A stretch of DNA of 64,000 bases, from assembly GCA_025360645.1 (NCBI GenBank), contig JANYBT010000091.1, positions 1-64,000 of the forward strand, read 5' to 3'. The translations under genes and the position numbers were made by a program. Origin of the DNA: Acidobacteriaceae bacterium. Lineage in GTDB: Bacteria; Acidobacteriota; Terriglobia; Terriglobales; Acidobacteriaceae. The first letter of the stretch is position 1. Every line of letters starts with the position of its first letter. Positions 55,763 through 64,000 of this stretch are shown here, piece after piece. The notes under the pieces were generated by a model. The model did not search any database, had not been told where the DNA came from, and worked only from the letters and a program-made list of their open reading frames with translations.

Positions 55763-57751
55763 ATGCGGTGCTTACGGTGGTTGTGGGTGCTCGCCCTATT
55801 CGCAAGCCTGGCTCATGCCGCCCCTCCGTCCGCACCGCCCAACGTCATCCTCATCACGCTCGACACCACTCGCGCCGACCGCATGGGTTTTCTGGGCTCG
55901 CAGCGCGGGCTCACTCCCCATCTCGACTCCCTCGCCCGCCAGGGTGTGGTCTTCACCCGCGCCTATTCGCAAGTCCCCCTGACCACGCCCTCGCACGCCG
56001 CCATCCTCACCGGCACCTATCCCCAATTCAACGGGGTGGATGATTTCGGCAAACCTCTGGACGAAGGCATCCCCTATCTCCCCAGCCTGCTTCGCCGCCA
56101 TGGTTACCGCACCGCGGCCTTCGTCGGATCGCTGGTGCTGGATCCCCTCGGCGGCATGGCCCCCGGCTTCGATCGCGGCTTTGATGTGTACGATGCCGGC
56201 TTCCGCACTCGCCGCGCCCACGAAGACCGCTACCAAACCATCGAACGTCGCGCCGCTGACGTGGTGGCCCGTGCCGAAAAATGGCTGGCGAAAAACAACC
56301 GCGCCCCTTTCTTTCTCTGGATTCATCTCTACGACGCCCACGACCCCTACGATCCGCCCGAACCGTTTAAGACCAGGTACGCTTCCGCCCCTTACGACGG
56401 CGAGATAGCCTACGCCGACTCCGCCGTCGGCGGGTTTCTCGACCACCTTCGCGCCCGAAATCTCTTCGCCAACTCCGTCATCGCTATCGTGGCCGATCAT
56501 GGCGAGGCCCTCGGCGATCATGGCGAAAGCACGCACGGCATTTTTCTTTACGACGAGACCATTCACGTCCCACTGCTGTTGAAGCTGCCCGCCAACCGCG
56601 CCGCCGGATCGCGCGTGCTGGACCGCGCCGAACTGGTGGACGTACTGCCCTCGCTCCTGGCCGCCGCCGGCCTCCCCATCCCTCGCGCTGTACAAGGACG
56701 CTCGCTTCTCGCTAGTATCCATACCCCTTCCCAACGTCGTGCTACCAAACCCGCCCCTGCGGAGGACCGCGCCGCCTACTCCGAGACCAACTATCCCCGC
56801 CGCGCCTTCGGCTGGAGTCCCCTGCAGTCTCTTCGTTCTGGAAAATATCTCTACATCCGGGCGCCGCGTCCCGAACTGTATGACCAAATTATCGACCCTG
56901 CGGCCCACAACAACCTCGCGGCCGCCGCCACCGCGGTCGCCACCACTCTCGCAGCCCAGACCAGTGACTATCGCCGCAAGACCGCCGATGTCACCACCGC
57001 CTCTGCTGCCCCACTCGATCCCCAGCAGGCAGAGAAACTGAGCGCGCTCGGCTATGTCGCCTCGGACACCACTCCAGACGCGACCCCCAACTCCACTGCG
57101 CTCGCCGATCCCAAAGACAAAATCGAAATTTCCAACCTGCTCCACGATGCTCTCATCGATGTGGAAGAAGGCCGTTACGAACAGGCCATCCCCCGGTTCG
57201 ACCGTGCCCTCGCCGCACAGCCTCACATGGTGATCGCTGAAACTCAACTCGGCATCGCCTGGGCCCGGCTGCAAAAATACGACAAAGCCATCCCCTTTCT
57301 ACGCCAAGCTCTCGTCCTCCAGCCCGACTCCGGCATGGCACACTACGAACTCGGCCTCGCGCTATTTGAAACCGGCGCTTGGAAAGAGGCGGCGCCGCAA
57401 TTTGAGTCGGCCGTCGCTCGCGCCCCGCGCTGGGCGGACGCTCAATTCTCCCTGGCCTCGGTGTACGCCCGCATCGACCGCGTTCCCGAAGCCATGCAAG
57501 CACTGGACCTGGCGCTGAATCTTTCTCCCAACCACTATCGCGCCAACCTGCTTCGCGGACGCTTGCTCTCTCTCCAGAATGATCCGCAATCCGCCCTCGC
57601 CAATCTTCTCAAGGCGGTCGAAGTGCAACCCGATTCGCGCGAAGCCCATTTGTTTCTTGCCGACGCCTACGACCAACTGGGCCAAGCCGCTAAGGCCCAG
57701 CAGCAACGGGAACGCGCCCAGCAGATTCAAAGCCACCCGCCCCCGCGTTGA
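55763..57751 (+). CDS. Sulfatase-fold (alkaline phosphatase superfamily) protein with C-terminal TPRs
   Basis: 662-aa secreted or periplasmic protein: signal peptide MRCLRWLWVLALFASLAHAA, then a metallo-hydrolase domain with NVILITLDTTRADRMGFLGS (metal aspartates), VPLTTPSHAAILTGTYPQFN, IWIHLYDAHDPYDPP-type histidines and IAIVADHGEALGDHGESTHG. At the nucleophile position true sulfatases carry Cys/Ser-x-Pro-x-Arg; here it is Thr-Thr-Pro-Ser-His, so formylglycine sulfatase activity is unlikely and phosphoester hydrolysis or transfer is more plausible. TPRs occupy ~450-660 (for example YEQAIPRFDRALAAQPHMVI). ATG 55763 is taken because TAGACT (55746-55751) would place the start site beyond the upstream GTG. 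Confidence 0.84.
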   Translation: MRCLRWLWVLALFASLAHAAPPSAPPNVILITLDTTRADRMGFLGSQRGLTPHLDSLARQGVVFTRAYSQVPLTTPSHAAILTGTYPQFNGVDDFGKPLDEGIPYLPSLLRRHGYRTAAFVGSLVLDPLGGMAPGFDRGFDVYDAGFRTRRAHEDRYQTIERRAADVVARAEKWLAKNNRAPFFLWIHLYDAHDPYDPPEPFKTRYASAPYDGEIAYADSAVGGFLDHLRARNLFANSVIAIVADHGEALGDHGESTHGIFLYDETIHVPLLLKLPANRAAGSRVLDRAELVDVLPSLLAAAGLPIPRAVQGRSLLASIHTPSQRRATKPAPAEDRAAYSETNYPRRAFGWSPLQSLRSGKYLYIRAPRPELYDQIIDPAAHNNLAAAATAVATTLAAQTSDYRRKTADVTTASAAPLDPQQAEKLSALGYVASDTTPDATPNSTALADPKDKIEISNLLHDALIDVEEGRYEQAIPRFDRALAAQPHMVIAETQLGIAWARLQKYDKAIPFLRQALVLQPDSGMAHYELGLALFETGAWKEAAPQFESAVARAPRWADAQFSLASVYARIDRVPEAMQALDLALNLSPNHYRANLLRGRLLSLQNDPQSALANLLKAVEVQPDSREAHLFLADAYDQLGQAAKAQQQRERAQQIQSHPPPR

Positions 57752-57776
57752 CCCCCCGGCCCCATCCCCATACGAT
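57748..57776 (+). promoter_or_regulatory. Promoter of the GH18-CE4-GT2 gene
   Basis: TTGACC (57748-57753, overlapping the upstream stop codon), a 17-nt spacer and TACGAT (57771-57776) form a near-consensus promoter. The start site near 57783 leaves only about 8 nt before the ATG. Confidence 0.6.
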
Positions 57777-57790
57777 GGGAATACACCCTG

Positions 57791-60700
57791 ATGTCTAAGG
57801 CAATCTTCTACGACCCGCAACAGGCGCGCTGGCGGCGCATCCGCCGCTTCTTTGATATTGGTGCGATCTTCGTTTCCCTGCTGGCCGTCTTCTTCATTTA
57901 CTCCGCCCTGCGCAGCGAGAGCCTTCCCGAACTCGCTCTGCCCGCCGAAAAACGTCCCTATCGTGCCCTTTCTGACAAGGAAAAGCTGCGCGACCACCGC
58001 CGCCAGGTGACAGCCCACCGTGGACATCGCAAGTCCAAGACCCCCGCTTCGCAAGTCAAGCTCAACTCCGAGGAAGGAATTCGCGCCGCCTTCTATGCGC
58101 CCTGGGATCCAGCCAGCTTCTCGTCGCTGCGGGAGTATTCCCACCAGATTGACCTGCTCTTCCCCGACTGGCTGCACGTGCTCACTCCTGACGGCAGCCT
58201 GCGCGGCATTAACCCCGACGACAATACTTTCTTCGACGTCGTCACTCCGGCAGGAATCCATTCCCCGGATAACCGCGTCATGAACTTCCTGCAAACCGAA
58301 GACGCCCAAATGGAAGTCTTCCCGCTGGTGAATAATTTCGACGGCAACGAGTGGGTCCCAGGCATTGGCGCTTTCTTGAGTAACCCCGTCGCGCGTTCCC
58401 GTTTTCGCCAGCAAGTAAACTCCTTTCTTGCCTCTGGCCGATTTCACGGCATCATGGTGGACTTCGAAAGCTTCCCCGTCAGCGCCCAGCCTGGCTATCT
58501 CGCGCTGCTCCAGGAATTGTCCGGTGATCTTCACGCCAAAGGCATGAAGCTCTACACCAGTGTGCCCCCGAACAATGAGGACTTCGACTACCCCTCGGTG
58601 GCCGCCAGCGCGGACGGCGTGGTGGTGATGAACTACGACCAGCACTTTCCCGGCGCCGAACCTGGCCCCGTTGCTTCCCAGGAATGGTTTGTCACCAACC
58701 TTGCACGGGTCAAGACTCGCATCCCTCTCGAAAAAATCATCTGTGCCATCGGAAATTACGGATACGACTGGGTGCAGCGGCCAAAGAAAGGTCCGTTCCC
58801 CCCAGGCCTGAAAGACACCAACGTCACCACTCAAGAGGCATGGCTGGGCTCGCGCGATTCGGGAGAGCCGATCGAACTCGATCCCGACACTCTTAACCCC
58901 CACTTCAGCTATCAGGACGAACATAGTTTGCGCCACGACGTGTGGTATTTGGACGGCGTCACCGCGCTCAATCAGATGCGCGCCGCCCAAACCCTGGGCA
59001 TTCAGACTTTCGCCCTGTGGCGGCTCGGTGCTGAGGACCGCTCTCTATGGCGGGTGTGGGACATTCCTGGGGATGCCGCCGCTGCGGATAAATTGCGCAA
59101 TGTCCCCGCCGGCTTCGACGTGGACATGGAAGGCGAAGGGGAGATCCTCCGCATTGAGGCCCGCCCCACCAATGGCGCGCGGGACTTCACCACCGACCCG
59201 GCCACTGGCCTCATCAACTCGGAGACCTTCAAGAGCCTTCCCGAACCCTACCGCGTGGCCCGTTACGGCGCCGCCAGTAAGAAGGTCGCCATTACTTTTG
59301 ACGATGGTCCCGACAACGAGTTCACCCCCCAGATTCTCGACATCCTGAAACAACACCACGCCCCCGCCACGTTCTTCCTGATCGGCAGCCAGGCCGACAA
59401 CTTCCCCGCTCTCACCCGCCGCATTTTTGAGGAAGGCCACGAAATCGGCAACCATACTTTCACTCATCCCGACATCAGTAACATTTCCCAGACTCTGATG
59501 AAGCTGGAGCTGAACCTCACCGAGCGCCTGTTCGCCAGCCGCCTCGGCATGAAAGCGATTCTCTTCCGCCCCCCCTACTCGATTGACCAGGACCCCGACA
59601 CCGAAGACCAGGTTCGCCCGCTGGAAACCACCCAAAACCTCGGCTACATTACTGTCGGCAATAAAATTGATCCCAACGATTGGCGCGATAATCCCCACCG
59701 CAGCGCCGAAGAAATTACCGCCGACGTGATCGCCCTGCTGCCTCCCTGCCCTCCCGGCGACAACCGGTGCGGCAACATCATCCTGCTGCACGATGGCGGC
59801 GGCGACCGCACTCAGACCGTGCGCGCTCTGCCCATGATCATCGAGGGCGTCCGCGCCAAAGGCTTTGCCATTGTTCCCGTCCACGAACTGCTGGGCAAGA
59901 CCAAGGCGGAGGTCATGGCGCCGCTTCCTGCCAACGAACTCTGGTCCGCCCGCCTCAGTTGGTTTGGCTTCTGGATGATCGAAGCCAGCCGCGGCGCCAT
60001 CTATTGGATCTTCGTGCTGGGCGACCTGCTGATGACCGGTCGCCTCCTGTTCATCGGCCTTTTCGCCATCTACGACCGCCTGCGCACCCGCTCTTACGGC
60101 ACCCCCGCCGAAGTCGCCGCCTACCGCCCCAACGTCGCGGTTCTCATCCCCGCCTACAACGAAGAAAAGGTCATCGAGCGCACCATTCAATCCGCCCTCG
60201 ACTCTGATTACCCCAACCTCCACGTGATTGTGATCGATGACGGCTCCACCGACCGTACTCTCGCCGTGGCTCGCAACGCATTTCCGCGCGAACTAGCCGA
60301 CGGACGCGTCGTGCTGCTCACCAAATCCAACGGCGGCAAAGCCGAGGCCCTCAACTTCGGGCTCGAGCATTTGCGCGACGAAGAATTTTTTGTCGGTATT
60401 GACGCCGATACCGTCATCGCTCCCGACGCCATTCGCCGCCTCGTTCCCCACTTTATTGATCCCAGGGTCGGCGCCGTTGCGGGCAACGCCAAGGTCGGCA
60501 ATCGCGTGAATCTCTGGACTCGCTGGCAGGCCCTTGAGTACATCACCAGCCAGAATTTCGAGCGCCGCGCTCTCAACACCTTGGGCGCGGTCAGCGTGGT
60601 TCCCGGCGCCATCGGCGCGTGGCGAGTTTCTGCCGTTCGCGGGGCTGGCGGATACCACACCGACACCGTCGCCGAAGATGCCGATCTCACCATGGCTTTG

Positions 60701-61294
60701 CTGCGTGACGGCTACCGCGTGCAGTACGAAGACCTGGCTCTCGCTTTCACCGAAGCTCCCACCAACGCCAACGGCCTCATGCGCCAACGCTTCCGCTGGT
60801 CCTTCGGCATCTTCCAGGCCGTCTGGAAACATCGCGACGTTTTCGGCCGCAAGGGTGTGCTGGGCTTTGTCGCTCTCCCCAACATCCTGATTTTTCAGAT
60901 ACTCCTGCCCTTAGTCTCGCCCTTCATCGACCTCATGTTCGCTTTCGGCGCGCTCACTTACTTCGTGCAAAAATATTTTCACCCTGAATCCGCCGACCCC
61001 GCCAGCTTTCGCAAACTCGTCCTCTATTTCGCGGCCTTCCTGGTCATCGATTTCATTGCCTCCGCCATCGCCTTTGCCCTGGAACGCCGCACTCCCGAGG
61101 CGCGCGAGGACCTCTGGCTGCTCTCCCAGGTCTGGTTGCAGCGCTTCGCCTACCGCCAACTTTTCTCCATCGTCTTGTTCAAAACCCTAAAGCGCGCCCT
61201 CGGCGGACAACCCTTTGCCTGGGATAAGCTGGAGCGTACGGCCGCGGTCAGTTATCGTCCCTCGGAGAACCGGCCCACCGCGAAGGTGCCCTAG
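57791..61294 (+). CDS. Three-domain polysaccharide enzyme: GH18-like hydrolase, CE4 deacetylase, GT2 synthase
   Basis: 1167-aa membrane protein. An N-terminal helix (FFDIGAIFVSLLAVFFIYSA, ~18-37) is followed by a GH18/YaaH-like domain (~95-440) with the catalytic pattern GIMVDFESFP near residue 222. A NodB/CE4 deacetylase (~495-700) has VAITFDDGPDNEFTP, GHEIGNHTFTHPDISN and ILLHDGGGDRTQTV. A membrane segment (~728-762) leads to a family 2 synthase with VAVLIPAYNEEKVIERTIQS, VIDDGSTDRTLAVA, GIDADT, EDADLTMALLRDGYR and QRFRW (QxxRW), then helices to ~1100. The topology suggests polymer synthesis and export, with deacetylation and trimming outside. The exact sugar (GlcNAc-type likely) is inferred. 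Confidence 0.9.
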   Translation: MSKAIFYDPQQARWRRIRRFFDIGAIFVSLLAVFFIYSALRSESLPELALPAEKRPYRALSDKEKLRDHRRQVTAHRGHRKSKTPASQVKLNSEEGIRAAFYAPWDPASFSSLREYSHQIDLLFPDWLHVLTPDGSLRGINPDDNTFFDVVTPAGIHSPDNRVMNFLQTEDAQMEVFPLVNNFDGNEWVPGIGAFLSNPVARSRFRQQVNSFLASGRFHGIMVDFESFPVSAQPGYLALLQELSGDLHAKGMKLYTSVPPNNEDFDYPSVAASADGVVVMNYDQHFPGAEPGPVASQEWFVTNLARVKTRIPLEKIICAIGNYGYDWVQRPKKGPFPPGLKDTNVTTQEAWLGSRDSGEPIELDPDTLNPHFSYQDEHSLRHDVWYLDGVTALNQMRAAQTLGIQTFALWRLGAEDRSLWRVWDIPGDAAAADKLRNVPAGFDVDMEGEGEILRIEARPTNGARDFTTDPATGLINSETFKSLPEPYRVARYGAASKKVAITFDDGPDNEFTPQILDILKQHHAPATFFLIGSQADNFPALTRRIFEEGHEIGNHTFTHPDISNISQTLMKLELNLTERLFASRLGMKAILFRPPYSIDQDPDTEDQVRPLETTQNLGYITVGNKIDPNDWRDNPHRSAEEITADVIALLPPCPPGDNRCGNIILLHDGGGDRTQTVRALPMIIEGVRAKGFAIVPVHELLGKTKAEVMAPLPANELWSARLSWFGFWMIEASRGAIYWIFVLGDLLMTGRLLFIGLFAIYDRLRTRSYGTPAEVAAYRPNVAVLIPAYNEEKVIERTIQSALDSDYPNLHVIVIDDGSTDRTLAVARNAFPRELADGRVVLLTKSNGGKAEALNFGLEHLRDEEFFVGIDADTVIAPDAIRRLVPHFIDPRVGAVAGNAKVGNRVNLWTRWQALEYITSQNFERRALNTLGAVSVVPGAIGAWRVSAVRGAGGYHTDTVAEDADLTMALLRDGYRVQYEDLALAFTEAPTNANGLMRQRFRWSFGIFQAVWKHRDVFGRKGVLGFVALPNILIFQILLPLVSPFIDLMFAFGALTYFVQKYFHPESADPASFRKLVLYFAAFLVIDFIASAIAFALERRTPEAREDLWLLSQVWLQRFAYRQLFSIVLFKTLKRALGGQPFAWDKLERTAAVSYRPSENRPTAKVP

Positions 61295-61341
61295 GAACTT
61301 CGCGTCGACCCTCCACTCCGATCCTCCACGCCGATCCAAGA

Positions 61342-61758
61342 TCACGCGTAGGCGATAATCACCGCGCCGGTCACAATGAAGAAGCCTCCAATCCACTGAT
61401 GCCAGCTCAGGTGTTCATGTAGGAAAATCGCGGCGAGGGCAATCGCGACCACTACGCTCAGCTTGTCCACCGGCGCCACCCGCGAGGCCTCCCCCAGTTG
61501 CAGAGCGCGGAAGTAACACAGCCACGAAAGCCCCGTCGCAATCCCTGACAACACCAGAAACACCCAGGTGCGGCGGCTGAGGCTGGAGAGCGGTTCGGTC
61601 TCAGTCAAAAAGGCGATGGTCCACGCAAACACCAGGATGACCACCGTACGGATGGCGGTGGCGAGGTTCGAATTCACCCCCGCTACGCCTATTTTCGCCA
61701 GCACCGCCGTGGCGCCCGCAAATAAAGCCGACAGTAATGCCCAAGCCAGCCAATTCAT
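61342..61758 (-). CDS. Half-size EamA/DMT-superfamily transporter
   Basis: 138-aa membrane protein of about five helices, MNWLAWALLSALFAGATAVL, LATAIRTVVILVFAWTIAFL, WVFLVLSGIATGLSWLCYFR, SRVAPVDKLSVVVAIALAAI and WIGGFFIVTGAVIIAYA. The pattern GEASRVAPVDKLSVVVAI and ATGLSWLCYFRALQLGEA are typical of single-EamA-domain DMT proteins, which are expected to dimerise. Its substrate is unknown. The inner ATG at 61758 is preferred to one 48 nt upstream. Confidence 0.82.
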   Translation of the reverse strand: MNWLAWALLSALFAGATAVLAKIGVAGVNSNLATAIRTVVILVFAWTIAFLTETEPLSSLSRRTWVFLVLSGIATGLSWLCYFRALQLGEASRVAPVDKLSVVVAIALAAIFLHEHLSWHQWIGGFFIVTGAVIIAYA

Positions 61759-61830
61759 AATTCTTGCAGGATAAATCATCGGCTCCTCTTGCGGACGCAC
61801 CCACACCAGCGAGCTCCCCCATCACCTCTC

Positions 61831-61875
61831 CTGGTGTCCCCCGTCACAGACGCCTGTGCGCCCTCCGTTGTCTGC
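61831..61875. repeat. Degenerate CACAGG-type repeat, possible copy F
   Basis: The 138-bp space between the EamA and tnaA genes contains TGGTGTCCCCCGTCACAGAC followed by GCCTGTGCGCCCTCCGT. On the minus strand this resembles the CACAGG-type repeats seen elsewhere but is weaker. It is listed as a possible member only. Confidence 0.35.
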
Positions 61876-61896
61876 TGGTAGTTGAAGGAGACCGCC

Positions 61897-63294
61897 ATGC
61901 TCGCGCGCACCATCATCGAGCCTTTCCGCATCAAGAGCGTCGAACCCATTCGCTGGACCACCCGCCTCCAGCGTGAGCATCGGATGCAGGCCGCCCATTA
62001 CAACCTGTTCCTGCTCCCCGCTGAGGATGTCCTCATCGATCTCCTCACCGACTCGGGCACCGGCGCCATGTCCACTCACCAGTGGGCGGCTCTCATGGAA
62101 GGCGACGAGAGCTACGCCGGCAGCCGCAGCTTCGTCCATTTCTCTGCCTCCGTGCAAGACATCTTCGGCTACCGGCATGTCATCCCCACCCACCAGGGAC
62201 GCGCCGCCGAACGCATTCTCTTTAGCGTCATGTGCAAGAAGGGTGACGTCGTTCCCAACAACACCCACTTCGATACCACCCGCGCCAACATCGAGTTCGT
62301 CGGCGCCGAAGCCGTCGATCTGGTCATTTCCGAAGGCCGCCAACCCAGTTTGCATCATCCCTTTAAAGGCAACATGGACGTCGCCGCCCTCGAGACCCTG
62401 ATCCAACGCGTCGGCCGTGAACGAGTGCCCCTGGTCATGCTCACCATCACCAACAATTCCGGCGGAGGCCAGCCCGTCTCCATGCGGAATGCGCGCGAGG
62501 TCAGCGCCATCTGCCGCAAATATCGCATTCCGCTTTACTTTGACGCTTGCCGCTTCGCTGAAAACTCCTGGTTCATCAAGCTGCGCGAAGAAGGCTATGC
62601 CAACAAAACGCCCAAACAGATTGCCCAGGAGATGTTCCTCCTCGGCGACGGTTGCACCATGTCCGCCAAGAAAGACGGCATGGCCAATATCGGCGGCTTT
62701 CTCTGCACCAACGATGACAAACTCGCGCAGCAGGAAAAAAATCTCCTCATCCTTACCGAAGGTTATCCCACCTACGGCGGCCTCGCCGGACGCGACCTCG
62801 AAGCCATCGCCGTCGGCCTGCAGGAGGCCCTCGAAGAGGACTACCTCCGCTACCGCATCGCTTCCACCGCTTACCTCGGCGACCACATTTCGCAGCAAGG
62901 CATCCCCATCGTGCAGCCGCCTGGAGGCCACGCGGTTTACATCGATGCCCGCGCCTTCCTGCCTCACATCCCGCCGGAGCAATTCCCCGCCGTCGCGCTC
63001 GCAACCGAACTCTATCTGCAGGGCGGCATCCGCTCCGTCGAAATCGGCACTCTCATGTTCGGCGCTGCCGCCACTATGGATCTGGTGCGGCTCGCCATTC
63101 CGCGTCGCGTGTACACCCAGAGCCACATCGACTACGTGATCGAAGTGATTCTGGAAGTGTGGAAGAACCGCGGCCGCATCCGAGGCATGCACCTGACCTA
63201 CGAGGCCCCCTTCCTTCGTCACTTTACAGCTCGCCTGGAGCCGGTTACGGCGACATCTTTAGTGGCAGCGGAGGAAGCCGTGCTGACTCGGTAG
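61897..63294 (+). CDS. tnaA: Tryptophanase (tryptophan indole-lyase)
   Basis: 465-aa PLP-dependent beta-eliminating lyase converting tryptophan to indole, pyruvate and ammonia. It could be confused with tyrosine phenol-lyase, but Ile383 in GIRSVEIG (TPL has Arg381 there) and His442 in LRHFTARL (TPL has Phe448) match tryptophanase. The PLP lysine is Lys259 in SAKKDGMANIGG. Substrate-loop residues are in HQGRAAERILFSVMCKKGDV and the carboxylate-binding arginine in RLAIPRRVYTQSHIDYV. AAGGAG lies 6 nt before the ATG at 61897, so that start is chosen over the TTG at 61882. No tnaC leader peptide or tnaB is obvious. Confidence 0.93.
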   Translation: MLARTIIEPFRIKSVEPIRWTTRLQREHRMQAAHYNLFLLPAEDVLIDLLTDSGTGAMSTHQWAALMEGDESYAGSRSFVHFSASVQDIFGYRHVIPTHQGRAAERILFSVMCKKGDVVPNNTHFDTTRANIEFVGAEAVDLVISEGRQPSLHHPFKGNMDVAALETLIQRVGRERVPLVMLTITNNSGGGQPVSMRNAREVSAICRKYRIPLYFDACRFAENSWFIKLREEGYANKTPKQIAQEMFLLGDGCTMSAKKDGMANIGGFLCTNDDKLAQQEKNLLILTEGYPTYGGLAGRDLEAIAVGLQEALEEDYLRYRIASTAYLGDHISQQGIPIVQPPGGHAVYIDARAFLPHIPPEQFPAVALATELYLQGGIRSVEIGTLMFGAAATMDLVRLAIPRRVYTQSHIDYVIEVILEVWKNRGRIRGMHLTYEAPFLRHFTARLEPVTATSLVAAEEAVLTR

Positions 63295-63298
63295 GGCC

Positions 63299-63327
63299 TT
63301 GCAAATTTAAAATTTTAAATTGCAAAT
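63299..63327. repeat. AT-rich near-palindrome after tnaA
   Basis: TTGCAAATTTAAAATTTTAA followed by ATTGCAAAT is a near-perfect inverted repeat, strikingly AT-rich in GC-rich surroundings. It may act as a weak terminator for tnaA. Similar TTTAAA-rich dispersed repeats are frequent in intergenic DNA of this kind of genome. Confidence 0.5.
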
Positions 63328-63424
63328 CACCGATTCTGTAACCCGGCAGCTCTCCCCAAGCCGGTGCTACAATTATTTGTTCTGGAACCCGTCCACCCGG
63401 ACTGACATCATTCGAGGTGCATTT

Positions 63425-64000
63425 ATGGCCACTATGGAAGCTCCCGCCCGATCCCGAGGGAGCCTGCATCAAGCTCCTTTCGTAAACGAACCCTTCACCG
63501 ATTTCACCCGCGATGACAATGCCCGCGCCATGCGCGCTGCCATCGCGAAAGTGCGCTCCCAACTTGGCCGCGAATATGACCTCATCATCGGCGGTAAGCG
63601 CTTCAAGACCACCGACAAGATCAAATCCATCAACCCCGCTAGGCCGTCTGAAATCGTCGGGCTGCATCAGAAAGCCGGCAAAGAGCACGTCGATCCCGCG
63701 ATGGCCGCCGCCCTCAAAGCCTTCGAGACCTGGAGCCGTACTCCCGCCGAAGAGCGCGCCGCCCTGCTGTTCCGCACCGGAGACCTGCTGCGCGAACGCA
63801 AACACGAATTCAGCGCTTGGCTGGTCTTCGAAGTGAGCAAGAACTGGGCTGAGGCCGACGGCGACATTGCTGAGACCATCGACTTCTGCGAATACTACGC
63901 GCGCGAAATCCTGCGCCTTAGCAAAATCGAAACCCCGGTGCAGTTGCCCGGCGAACATGACCGCCTGCTCTACATCGCGTTGGGCGTCGGCGCGGTCATT
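63425..64000 (+). CDS. pruA: Delta-1-pyrroline-5-carboxylate dehydrogenase, N-terminal part
   Basis: The first 192 residues of an aldehyde dehydrogenase that oxidises glutamate-5-semialdehyde to glutamate in proline and arginine degradation; the gene runs off the window. The N-terminus HQAPFVNEPFTDFTRDDNAR, then LGREYDLIIGGKRFKTTDKI and INPARPSEIVGLHQKAGKE match the RocA/PruA-type enzyme lacking the proline dehydrogenase domain in this part. The catalytic cysteine and NAD site lie outside the window. A GCTACAAT box about 55 nt upstream may be its promoter. Confidence 0.88.
   Translation, partial: MATMEAPARSRGSLHQAPFVNEPFTDFTRDDNARAMRAAIAKVRSQLGREYDLIIGGKRFKTTDKIKSINPARPSEIVGLHQKAGKEHVDPAMAAALKAFETWSRTPAEERAALLFRTGDLLRERKHEFSAWLVFEVSKNWAEADGDIAETIDFCEYYAREILRLSKIETPVQLPGEHDRLLYIALGVGAVI

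Noticed and set aside
55796-57274. A 492-codon open frame opposite the sulfatase-fold gene
   Set aside because: Glycine- and glutamate-rich antisense product without motifs; the plus-strand gene has signal peptide, metal sites and TPRs.
57362-58990. A 542-codon open frame opposite the GH18-CE4-GT2 gene
   Set aside because: It spans the 3' end of one real gene and the start of another on the opposite strand; no motif.
61897-63294. Tyrosine phenol-lyase as identity of the PLP enzyme
   Set aside because: Ile383 and His442 are at the positions where tyrosine phenol-lyase has Arg and Phe.

Overview
The window reads as chromosomal DNA of a GC-rich, Gram-negative bacterium, most likely an acidobacterium (Acidobacteriota, Terriglobia / Koribacter-like). 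The inference rests on lipid A genes using LpxI, a very large Oar-type TonB-dependent receptor, a membrane Ser/Thr kinase with a TolB/FlgO-like outer part, alkaline-phosphatase-fold proteins fused to TPRs, a decayed CadC-like TPR regulator fragment, and housekeeping proteins in a gene order I associate with that phylum. The assignment is by pattern recognition only. No rRNA, tRNA, CRISPR array, prophage or insertion sequence was seen.

Layout. 1-6.9 kb (minus strand): aspS start, a TPR-regulator remnant, rpoD, dnaG and lepA, with short 'CACAGGGGACACAGGG'-type repeats between them. 7-16.5 kb: maf, tatA (with a 16-bp tandem repeat at its 3' end), mutS2, an orphan pyruvate/branched-chain dehydrogenase E1 alpha, lipB, tyrS, an AI-2E-family membrane protein and an M20 peptidase. 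16.6-20.4 kb (plus): outer-membrane lipid genes fabZ, lpxA and lpxI, then a DinB-like protein and a Gfo/Idh/MocA oxidoreductase that could supply a modified LpxA substrate. 20.5-25.3 kb: a TonB-like protein, a small His-rich membrane protein, miaA, a NagZ-like GH3 enzyme and a translationally coupled lipoprotein. 25.3-28.3 kb: ybaK, coaE, folD, a Trm112-like zinc ribbon, a highly structured intergenic stretch and a small unknown gene. 28.3-33.8 kb: a lone MacB-type permease, a polytopic membrane protein, a GT2 glycosyltransferase, kbl and a small ferredoxin-fold-like protein. 33.9-42 kb: the kinase fusion, then two ABC-F ATPases flanking an RNB/S1 ribonuclease, and a DUF4197 protein. 42.2-52.2 kb: an O-antigen ligase-like protein, murJ, a membrane pyrophosphatase with a long leader and strong terminator, pyrD, serS, a LolA-like protein and small genes. 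52.2-61.3 kb: the TonB-dependent receptor, a sulfatase-fold/TPR protein and a GH18-CE4-GT2 polysaccharide enzyme on one polypeptide. 61.3-64 kb: a half-size EamA transporter, tryptophanase, and the start of a delta-1-pyrroline-5-carboxylate dehydrogenase.

Themes. Many genes serve the envelope: lipid A (fabZ, lpxA, lpxI), peptidoglycan (murJ, GH3), polysaccharide (GT2, ligase-like protein, GH18-CE4-GT2), and outer-membrane uptake and trafficking (TonB-like protein, receptor, LolA-like protein). A second group serves translation and RNA (aspS, tyrS, serS, lepA, miaA, ybaK, two ABC-F proteins, RNB ribonuclease). Catabolic genes (kbl, tnaA, pruA) point to amino-acid use.

The most unusual items are the kinase gene, with a perfect 14-bp palindrome between its -35 and -10 boxes and an apparently leaderless GTG start; the single-chain GH18-CE4-GT2 enzyme; the nested-helix element at 27682-27764; and the recurrence of -10-like boxes 6-11 nt upstream of start codons, suggesting common leaderless transcription. 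I did not identify a clearly new multi-gene defence or metabolic system.
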